Shown piece by piece: positions 1-6,526 of a stretch of DNA of 64,000 nt (positions are counted from its first letter, which is position 1; each line of letters begins with the position of its first letter). Source of the stretch: Roseateles subflavus (lineage in GTDB: Bacteria > Pseudomonadota > Gammaproteobacteria > Burkholderiales > Burkholderiaceae_C); contig NZ_JASVDS010000001.1 in the NCBI RefSeq assembly GCF_030285365.1, positions 186,001-250,000 of the forward strand, written 5' to 3'. A program made the translations under genes and the position numbers. Below the pieces are notes generated by a model. The model was not told the origin of the DNA, ran no database searches, and was given only the letters and a program-made list of their open reading frames with translations.

Positions 1-820
1 GGCTCGCGCAGCCCTGGCGCGGCCGGGCGGGCCCGACGGGGCCGCTGGCCACGAGCACGCCGCTGCGCAGCGGCTTGAGGCGCACGGCCTGCGCGATGAG
101 CTCGCCGAAGCTGAAGTGCATCTCGGCGCCCAGGTCCACGGGCCCGAACTTGCGGCCATTGAGCAAGGACAGCAGGCAGCCCTTGAGCCGCCCGCCGCGC
201 CAGGCATCGCCCAGCTCGTCCGGCGTCACCAGCACCGGGGCGAAGCTGCAGGCCAGCTGGCTCAGGTGCGGGGCCTGACGGGCTTCGCGCTCCCGCAGCG
301 CGAGCTGCTGCAGGCGCCAGTCACAGCTCAGGCCGATCAGTCGCACGGACTCCAGCGCCCCCTCCGGCGGCGCCGCCTGGGCGAGGTCCGCACACACGGC
401 GACAAGGCCGGGCTGGAAGTCCAGGCCCAGCGCCTCGTTGGGCAGGCGCACAGGCTCCATCGGCCCCTGCAGCGACTCCGCCGGCCCGCGCAGCAGCACG
501 GGCTCGCTGCCAGGCTCGGCCTCCGGCTGCCCCTCGATCAGCGCCTGCAGCGCCGCGTAGGCATTGCCCTGCAGCAGCGCCCGGGGGCGGGGCAGCGGGG
601 CCATGCAGCGGGCGGGCTCGAAGGCGAAGGCATGGCGCGCCTTGCCGTGGTTCAGCGTGAGGAAGAGGTCCTCCAGCTGCGGCGCGAGAAAATTCCAGTC
701 GTCCAGCACCTGCTGCAGCCGCGTGGCGATGCCATTGGCGTAGTGCGCCTGACTCAGATCCCGCGAGACGACCACCAGCTGGCCATCGCGGGATCCGTCA
801 CGGTAGGTGGCTAGTTTCAT
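1..820 (-). CDS. FAH (fumarylacetoacetate hydrolase)-like protein, 3' part off the window, probably lacking metal ligands
   Basis: I translated the minus strand from the ATG at 818-820 without meeting a stop before the left edge, giving 273 residues. The N-terminus (MKLATYRDGSRDGQLVVVSR) and the block DDWNFLAPQLEDL are typical of the Burkholderiales FAH family N-terminal domain, and VTPDELGDAWRGG and NGRK near residues 198-223 match its C-terminal fold. The usual YQWADGSAY segment after residue 77 is absent. The position that normally carries the metal-binding E-x-E reads DFQPG (134-138). The later Asp (D167, CDWRL) is kept. From recall of the family, this is likely a paralogue without the usual hydrolase or decarboxylase chemistry. 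An AGGAG ribosome site lies 11 bases before the ATG. It is divergent from the next gene with a 35-base gap. Confidence 0.75.
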   Translation of the reverse strand, partial: MKLATYRDGSRDGQLVVVSRDLSQAHYANGIATRLQQVLDDWNFLAPQLEDLFLTLNHGKARHAFAFEPARCMAPLPRPRALLQGNAYAALQALIEGQPEAEPGSEPVLLRGPAESLQGPMEPVRLPNEALGLDFQPGLVAVCADLAQAAPPEGALESVRLIGLSCDWRLQQLALREREARQAPHLSQLACSFAPVLVTPDELGDAWRGGRLKGCLLSLLNGRKFGPVDLGAEMHFSFGELIAQAVRLKPLRSGVLVASGPVGPARPRQGCAS

Positions 821-855
821 CGTGGGTGACACTCCTGCATGCCCTGCATTGTCCA

Positions 856-1908
856 ATGAGCCGAGCGCCTTCGCCGATCACCGCCGCCCCGACGCCCCCG
901 TCCGGCCCCGTCCCGCGTCCGGACCGGGGCCTGCTGGCGGCCGCGGGCGCCGCGCTGCTGGCCCATGCCTGGCTGCTGCTCGGCTGGCCCGAGCGCGAGC
1001 CGCGCCCGCTGCACAGCGCACCGCTGCTGCTGAGCGTGCGGGAGGCACCAGCGGCGGATCGGGCGCCCCCCGTGGCGACCCGGCCCCGTGACGCCCGACC
1101 GCGCCCCGCCCCGATCGCACGGCCGGGCGAGGCAGCCCCCGAGGCCGTCACGCCCGCGCCGCCCCTGCCCGCCCCCGCGGAGGCCGCTCCCCCAGCGCGC
1201 CCGGATCCTGACGTCGCCGGGGATGCCGAAGCCCCCCCGGCCGTCGGCGCCCCGGACCTCGCTGCCGTCCCCCCGCTGGGCGAGGGCGTCTGGCGCTACC
1301 GCCTGCGTCAGGCCGGCGAGGAGGGGGTGGCCGTGCTGCGCTGGCAGTCGCGCCCGCAGGGCTACGAGCTGACGCTGCGGCGCCGCCTGCCCAGCCACCC
1401 GCTGCCGGGCTGGCGCAGCGAGGGCGGGCGCGACGCCCTCGGCCTGGCGCCCCAGCGCTTCGCCGTGCTGCGCGGCCCGCGCGAGGTGCAGGCGCTCAAC
1501 TTCCGGCGCGACCAGGGCCTGATCAGCTATTCCGCGAGCACCGAGCTGCAACCGCTGGCGCCCGCGACCCAGGACCGCCTCTCCTGGTGGCTGCAGCTGC
1601 CGGCGCTGCTGCAGGCCTGGCAGGCCCAGCGCGGCACGCCGCTGGCCGGGCAGCGCTTCGAGATCCCCGTCGCGCTGATCCGCGGCGGTCTGCACCGCTG
1701 GCAGTTCAGCGTGCTGGGGCAGGAGGCGGGGCTGTGGCACCTGCAGCGCGGTGCGCTCGGGCCTTTCGATGCCCGGCTCGACGTCTGGCTGGACCCGGCT
1801 CGCCAGTTCCTGCCGGTGCGCCTGCACCAGCAGATCGGCGACGAGGACGGCTGGGAGATGGAGCTGCAGGACGAGCTCTCCGGCCCGGAACCTGCCGCGG
1901 CTGCGTGA
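856..1908 (+). CDS. DUF3108 domain-containing protein
   Basis: 350 residues. A short N-terminal stretch is followed by a hydrophobic helix (about residues 24-42, ending LLLGWPERE), then a Pro/Ala-rich linker (about 60-140), then a globular beta-rich region with VWRYRLRQAG and the C-terminal run typical of DUF3108 proteins (LDVWLDP, LPVRL). One membrane anchor plus a periplasmic DUF3108 domain is the likely arrangement; the function of the family is not known to me. An upstream in-frame ATG at 826 would add ten residues, but 856 gives the more usual length. The family assignment rests on the C-terminal half. Confidence 0.7.
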   Translation: MSRAPSPITAAPTPPSGPVPRPDRGLLAAAGAALLAHAWLLLGWPEREPRPLHSAPLLLSVREAPAADRAPPVATRPRDARPRPAPIARPGEAAPEAVTPAPPLPAPAEAAPPARPDPDVAGDAEAPPAVGAPDLAAVPPLGEGVWRYRLRQAGEEGVAVLRWQSRPQGYELTLRRRLPSHPLPGWRSEGGRDALGLAPQRFAVLRGPREVQALNFRRDQGLISYSASTELQPLAPATQDRLSWWLQLPALLQAWQAQRGTPLAGQRFEIPVALIRGGLHRWQFSVLGQEAGLWHLQRGALGPFDARLDVWLDPARQFLPVRLHQQIGDEDGWEMELQDELSGPEPAAAA

Positions 1909-2059
1909 CTTGTGACGCGCCTGCCACAAATAAAAGACCCCCCAGGCGCCGATCAGCCAGGCTTTCTGCCACTATTTGATCGCGGTCGAGGCCGTTAGCG
2001 GGCCGGTTCCTCTTGAAACCGGTCCTGCCGACCGCAGTTGCTGGTCACAGGAGTCCCTC

Positions 2060-2341
2060 ATGCACATGCTCTACAACTCCCCCAGTTTCATCGTGGTCCA
2101 GTTCGACGTCCCCGTCGAGCAGCTGCGCCGTGACGGCCGTGATCTCCCCGCCCTGCAGCGCGGCGGCTTCGAGATCGTCGACAAGTTCTCCCGCAAGGAG
2201 ATCTTCATCGAAGGCGCGCTGGCCCAGCAGTTCCAGGAAGGCGTCGAGGCGCTCATCGAGCAGGAGCCCAGCGAGGAAGAGCTGGACGACTTCATCGAGC
2301 GCTACGCCAACATGGGCCAGCAGCCCGTCGTCATGCACTGA
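2060..2341 (+). CDS. DUF3567 domain-containing protein
   Basis: 93 residues, acidic and soluble, starting MHMLYNSPSFIVVQFD and ending with a Glu-rich helix (EQEPSEEELDDFIERY). This is the characteristic compact DUF3567 family, found mainly in Burkholderiales; its role is unknown. The start at 2060 is set by the CAGGAG site seven bases upstream; a longer frame back to 1976 has no support. The gene stands alone and ends just before a strong hairpin at 2349-2371. Confidence 0.85.
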   Translation: MHMLYNSPSFIVVQFDVPVEQLRRDGRDLPALQRGGFEIVDKFSRKEIFIEGALAQQFQEGVEALIEQEPSEEELDDFIERYANMGQQPVVMH

Positions 2342-2348
2342 ACCCTGC

Positions 2349-2371
2349 CGGGCGGGCGCCCTGCCCGCCCG
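2349..2371 (+). terminator. GC-rich hairpin after the DUF3567 gene
   Basis: Perfect 9-base arms (CGGGCGGGC / GCCCGCCCG) around a 5-base loop, starting 8 bases after the stop codon. No T-tract follows, so it may be a weak intrinsic terminator or an mRNA 3' end. Beyond it, to 2616, I see no gene. Confidence 0.55.
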
Positions 2372-2616
2372 CGATCGCCGCGGCCCCGCCGTCGGCACGC
2401 CCCGCGCTCCATGCCCCCAGGCGCGCATGACCCGTCCGTTCTGCGCCCACGCCTTCTCCTCTCTCCTGGCCCGCGCCAAGTCCCGCACCGGGCCCGTCGA
2501 GCCGCCGCCCGCCCGTCCTCGCGGGCACACCCCGCCGGCATTTCGCGTGAGAGTTCACGAAACCAGCCCCCGGACGGGACTTGTCCTGACGCCCTCCCTG
2601 CGCCAAGATGGGTCGC

Positions 2617-2640
2617 ACGCCGGGCCTGACAGCCCGGCGT
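2617..2640. promoter_or_regulatory. perfect dyad in the leader of the AAA+ gene
   Basis: Nine-base arms ACGCCGGGC / GCCCGGCGT with a 6-base loop (CTGACA), ending 28 bases before the AAA+ start codon. It could be an operator or a leader hairpin affecting translation; nothing else in the sequence decides which. Confidence 0.4.
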
Positions 2641-2668
2641 TGCATTCACCCTCTGCAAGGAGCGGCCC

Positions 2669-4966
2669 ATGGTGAAACGTCTGGTTGAAGCGCGCGTCCT
2701 GGCCTCCCCCGGCCTCAAGGACGCGCCCGTCATGGACCGCATGTGCTCGCACTTCGTGCTCACGCTGACGGTCAAGCACGCCAACCGCTTCAACCTGCGC
2801 CGGGACTTCAACGGCCTGCTCTCCTTCACCGGCCGCCATCTCGTCTGGCCCCAGCGCGTGCTCACCCGCCTGCGGGCCTATCTCGCCCAGCGCTGCGCCC
2901 ACAACGAACTCTGGGCCGGTCACACCGCGCTCGACGACACCCGCTTCCTCGAGCGTCACGGCGTCTGGAACGGCCCGTTCGCCGAGGCCACGCTCTTCTT
3001 CTACCTGGACGAGTACATCAAGGACTCGCCCAAGGACATGATGGCCCTGCTCGCCAGCACCTGCGAGCACCTCGATCGCCAGCTCAAGCGCGAGTCCGCC
3101 CTCGTCGAGAAGAACATCGACGCGCTGGGCCACCTGCTGCAGCTCAATCCGGCGGAGCGCGCCATCCTGCTCTACGGCACCCTCGCCCGCTACCAGCGCG
3201 AGCTGCGCGGCGCGCTGGTGGAGTTCAAGGTCAACAACGCCCAGGAGGCCTTCGCCGCCATCGCGGCCGTGGCCGGCGTGGACGAGCGCGAGGTGGCCGA
3301 GGCGCTGCGCGCGGGCTCGCGCCTGGAACGCATCGGCATGGTGGAGAACCTCATCTCCGAGCACAACATCACCGACCTGGCCGACCTCATGAAGGTCAGC
3401 GACCAGCTCCCGCCGGTGCTGATGCGCGAGTACCGCGACCCGAACGACCTCATGGCCGTCTTCACGCGGCCCGCCACGCGCAGCGAGCTCGCCCCGCAGG
3501 ACTTCCAGTTCGTCGCCGAGGACCTCGACCTCCTCGGCCAGCTGCTGCGCCATGCCGTGGCGCGCCACCAGGCAGGCGTCAACGTGCTGCTCTACGGCCC
3601 GCCGGGCACCGGCAAGACGGAGCTGGCCAAGGTGGCCGCGCAGGCCGCGGGGCTCGATCTCTATGAGGTCGAGTACGCGGACCGCGACGGCAACTCGCTC
3701 TCCGGCCGGGACCGCTACCGCTCGCTCCAGATCAGCCAGGTCTTCCTCAAGGCCAGCAGCAATGTGGCCCTGCTCTTCGACGAGGTCGAGGACGTCTTCC
3801 CGCCGCTGTCGGGGGATGCCGTGCAGCTCATGGCCCGCCTGGATTCGGCGCTGGACCTGCCCAGCGGCAATTCGGTCAGCGGCAAGGCCTGGGTCAACCA
3901 GATCCTGGAGAGCAACCCGGTGCCGGTGATCTGGGTCACCAACCGCATCGAGCAGATCGATCCCGCCTTCCGCCGCCGCTTCCAGTACCACCTGGAGCTG
4001 AAGTCCCCACCGCCGGGGGCTCGGCTGAGCCTCGTGCAACGTGCCCTGGCGGATGTGCCGGTCAGCGCCGAGTTCCGCGAGCGGCTGGCCGCCCGGCGCG
4101 GGCTCACGCCGGCCCAGATCCGCACCGCCGTGCGTTTCGCGCAGCTGACCTGCGAGCAGCCGGACGCGGCGAACTACGAGCGCCTGATCGACCGCCAGCT
4201 GCTCAACGCCGACCGCGCCCTGGGCCACCAGGCCCAGGACCGCGAGGAGCGCCGCCGCGTGACGCAGTACGAGCTGGACCTGCTGAACTGCGAGTCCCGC
4301 TATGACGTCGCGCGCATCGTCCAGGCCCTGCGCAAGCGGGGGCATGGCAATCTGTGCTTCTACGGCCCGCCCGGCACCGGCAAGACCGCCCTGGCGGAGC
4401 ACATCGCCGAGCAGCTCGGCCGTCCGCTGATGGTGCGCCAGGCCAGCGACCTCGCCAGCAAGTTCGTCGGCGAGACCGAGCAGAACATGGCTCGCATGTT
4501 CGAGTCCGCCGCACAGGAGGGCGCCGTGCTGCTGCTCGACGAGGCCGACAGCTTCCTGCGCAGCCGCCGCATGGCCGAGCGCCAGTACGAGGTCAGCGAG
4601 GTGAACGAGATGCTCGCCGGCATGGAGCGCTTCCCGGGCATCTTCATCTGCACGACCAACCTCTTCGAGGACCTGGACGAGGCCGCGCTGCGGCGCTTCG
4701 CGTTCAAGATCCGCTTCAAGCCGCTGCGGGCCGAGCAGCGCTGGCTGATGTTCGAGCGCGAGGCCGGCGCCGCCCCCACCGCGGAGCAGCGCGAGCGGCT
4801 GGCCCGCCTGGACTGCCTCACCGCCGGGGACTTCGCCGCCGTGCGCCAGCAGGGCGAGATCCTGGGCGAGTCCCCCGGCACCGAGGAATTCCTCGAGCAG
4901 CTGGAAGCCGAGCACCGGGTCAAGCCCGAGGTGCGGCAGCAGCGGAGCATCGGGTTCCGGCACTGA
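2669..4966 (+). CDS. tandem-domain AAA+ family ATPase (765 aa)
   Basis: Two AAA modules in one chain. Module 1 has Walker A GPPGTGKT at 310-317 and Walker B LLFDEVED (D371, E372). Module 2 has Walker A GPPGTGKT at 566-573 and Walker B VLLLDEAD (D624, E625), with an arginine-rich segment (LRRFAFKIRFKP) after it. The first about 290 residues are a helical N-domain that I cannot assign. The layout resembles Cdc48/p97-type double-ring ATPases, although the N-domain is not a recognisable Cdc48 one. Such proteins normally remodel or unfold other proteins; the substrate here is unknown. AAGGAG lies 6 bases before the ATG. The gene stands alone, so context gives no partner. Confidence 0.8.
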   Translation: MVKRLVEARVLASPGLKDAPVMDRMCSHFVLTLTVKHANRFNLRRDFNGLLSFTGRHLVWPQRVLTRLRAYLAQRCAHNELWAGHTALDDTRFLERHGVWNGPFAEATLFFYLDEYIKDSPKDMMALLASTCEHLDRQLKRESALVEKNIDALGHLLQLNPAERAILLYGTLARYQRELRGALVEFKVNNAQEAFAAIAAVAGVDEREVAEALRAGSRLERIGMVENLISEHNITDLADLMKVSDQLPPVLMREYRDPNDLMAVFTRPATRSELAPQDFQFVAEDLDLLGQLLRHAVARHQAGVNVLLYGPPGTGKTELAKVAAQAAGLDLYEVEYADRDGNSLSGRDRYRSLQISQVFLKASSNVALLFDEVEDVFPPLSGDAVQLMARLDSALDLPSGNSVSGKAWVNQILESNPVPVIWVTNRIEQIDPAFRRRFQYHLELKSPPPGARLSLVQRALADVPVSAEFRERLAARRGLTPAQIRTAVRFAQLTCEQPDAANYERLIDRQLLNADRALGHQAQDREERRRVTQYELDLLNCESRYDVARIVQALRKRGHGNLCFYGPPGTGKTALAEHIAEQLGRPLMVRQASDLASKFVGETEQNMARMFESAAQEGAVLLLDEADSFLRSRRMAERQYEVSEVNEMLAGMERFPGIFICTTNLFEDLDEAALRRFAFKIRFKPLRAEQRWLMFEREAGAAPTAEQRERLARLDCLTAGDFAAVRQQGEILGESPGTEEFLEQLEAEHRVKPEVRQQRSIGFRH

Positions 4967-5095
4967 GCCCGCCACGGTCTTCACGCGACCGACGCTCGCC
5001 CTTCACCCGCCCTGCACCGAGGGTCCGCCCGGCCATCGCACACGACTCCGGCCGGCCAGGCCCCTCGGAGCCGCCGCTGGCGTAGTCTTGCGTCC

Positions 5096-5467
5096 ATGCT
5101 GCTGACCCTGGCCACCCTGCTGATCCTTCTGACCGGCCTCGCCCATTCCTGGCTGGGCGAGCGCTACCTGCTGCGCCGACTCTTCAAACGCGACGACCTG
5201 CCCGCGGTGCTCGGCAGCACGGCCTTCACCACGGGCACGCTGCGCTTCGTCTGGCACCTGCTGACCGTGGTGTGGTAGGGCCTGGCCGCGCTGGTGATGC
5301 TCGCGCGGCAGGGGCCGCTGGACGGCCGCACGGTGCTGCAGGTGCTGGGCGGCATCGCCGCGGTGTCGGCCCTGTTCCCGCTGGTCTTCACGCGGGGCAG
5401 GCACCTGTCCTGGCTGGCCTTCCTGGCCATCGCGGGGCTGCTGTGGCTGGGCGCCGGCCGGCTGTGA
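5096..5467 (+). pseudogene. small integral membrane protein interrupted by an in-frame amber codon
   Basis: A 124-codon reading frame encodes a hydrophobic protein with about four membrane segments. It starts MLLTLATLLILLTGLAHSW and ends LLWLGAGRL before a TGA at 5465-5467. Codon 61 (5276-5278) is TAG. The hydrophobic pattern and codon use continue unbroken on both sides (LLTVVW, stop, GLAALVML), and a single G-to-A change from TGG would restore a Trp-Trp pair. This looks like a recent nonsense mutation or a sequencing error. Upstream of the TAG a 60-residue product remains possible. I recognise the N-terminus as a conserved Burkholderiales/Xanthomonas hypothetical membrane protein, function unknown. 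Confidence 0.7.
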
Positions 5468-5494
5468 GGGCGCGATGCCCGTGCCGCGCGCGCC

Positions 5495-5959
5495 TCAGGG
5501 TGCCCGCGGCGGCGGCACCGGCGTCGTCTGCGAGGAGGTCAGCTGCCATCGCCCGTCCACCCAGGCCGCTGTCAACGCCTGGGTCATGCGCATCCGGCGG
5601 GGGCCGCTGCCCATCTCCAGCGTCTGCGTGATGACGGCCAGGGTGCCGGTGAGGCGCACCGTCTGCTCCAGTACCTGGTGGGGCGGCGCGGCGGTCTTCC
5701 GGTCGGGCGCATAGAAGCCGAGGACCGCCTCGCGCTCGTCCACCTCGCCCTTGGGCGACACCTCCACGAACTGCGGCGCCGTCACGCGGGCCAGCATGGC
5801 CGGATCGAAGGCGAACTGCGCCTCCACGTAGCGCCGGGCCAGAGCCTGCAGTTCCGGCACCTGGGTGGCCGGCGGCCCCGGCACGCTGGCGCAGGCCCCG
5901 AGAAGGCTGGCGGCCAGCAGCAGCGCGGGGAGCGCACAAGACAGCGGCTTGGGAGGCAT
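5495..5959 (-). CDS. NTF2-like/SnoaL-type lipoprotein (154 aa)
   Basis: The signal peptide ends in a lipobox (LLGAC, Cys23), so the mature protein should be lipid-anchored. The rest fits a DUF4440/SnoaL-like NTF2 fold: an N-terminal helix pair with ARRYVEAQFAFDPAMLARV, the strand APQFVEVSPKGEV, then alternating strands ending in DGRWQLTSSQTTPVP. Such domains bind small ligands or act as secreted structural domains, and no catalytic residue can be named. It converges with the broken membrane gene to its left and is divergent from the monooxygenase-like gene to its right. Confidence 0.65.
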   Translation of the reverse strand: MPPKPLSCALPALLLAASLLGACASVPGPPATQVPELQALARRYVEAQFAFDPAMLARVTAPQFVEVSPKGEVDEREAVLGFYAPDRKTAAPPHQVLEQTVRLTGTLAVITQTLEMGSGPRRMRMTQALTAAWVDGRWQLTSSQTTPVPPPRAP

Positions 5960-6073
5960 GGGGGGCTCCGGTGAGGCGAAAAGGCCAGCATACTCACGGC
6001 CCCGACCTCACCGCCCGTGCTGACGGTCATCCCCCGCACGGTCCTTCCCTCGCTGACCCGCAGAGTTCCCGCC

Positions 6074-6460
6074 ATGTACACCGCCACCTTCACCTTCGCC
6101 AAGGGCGACTGGGACGCCGAGTTCCACGCCCTGGACGCCACCATCTCCGCCGCCGCGCGGGCGATGCCGGGCTACCTGGGCGAGGAAAGCTGGGAAGACG
6201 CCGCGCGGGGCCAGATCTGCAACGTCTACTACTGGGAGAGCCTCGAGGCCCTGCAGGCGCTGATGCAGCACCCGGATCACCTGGAGGCCAAGCGGCAGCA
6301 GGCGCGCTGGCTCAAGGGCTACCAGGTGCAGGTGGCGCAGGTGCTGCGCACCTATGGCGATGGCCTGCTCCCCTGCCCCTGGCGCCCCGCGACCGTCGAG
6401 CAGGCCGCGCTCACGCCTGCCCCCCGCGTCCGCCCCCTGAACGCCCGCCCGGCGCCCTGA
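6074..6460 (+). CDS. antibiotic biosynthesis monooxygenase (ABM)-type protein
   Basis: 128 residues. The dimeric alpha-beta barrel features are visible: MYTATFTFAKGD as first strand, PGYLGEESWED in the middle and NVYYWESLEALQALMQHPDH before the final helix. This is the pattern of small ABM/heme-degrading-type proteins related to YgiN and IsdG. The last 25 residues are Pro/Ala-rich and unlike the family. Substrate unknown. Confidence 0.7.
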   Translation: MYTATFTFAKGDWDAEFHALDATISAAARAMPGYLGEESWEDAARGQICNVYYWESLEALQALMQHPDHLEAKRQQARWLKGYQVQVAQVLRTYGDGLLPCPWRPATVEQAALTPAPRVRPLNARPAP

Positions 6461-6526
6461 CACAATGCCCCCGAGTCGCCGCGCTTGAACGGCGGCGCAA
6501 GCGCTCTAGCGAGCAAGGAGGGTGGC

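Noticed and set aside
2581-2609. TTGTCC-N17-CAAGAT as promoter of the AAA+ gene
   Set aside because: Only 4 of 6 and 3 of 6 matches, too weak to call.
2555-4984. Long open frame antisense to the AAA+ gene (about 800 codons)
   Set aside because: High-GC codon bias of the sense gene leaves the opposite frame open; the product has no domain, and the sense strand has two intact ATPase sites and a ribosome site.
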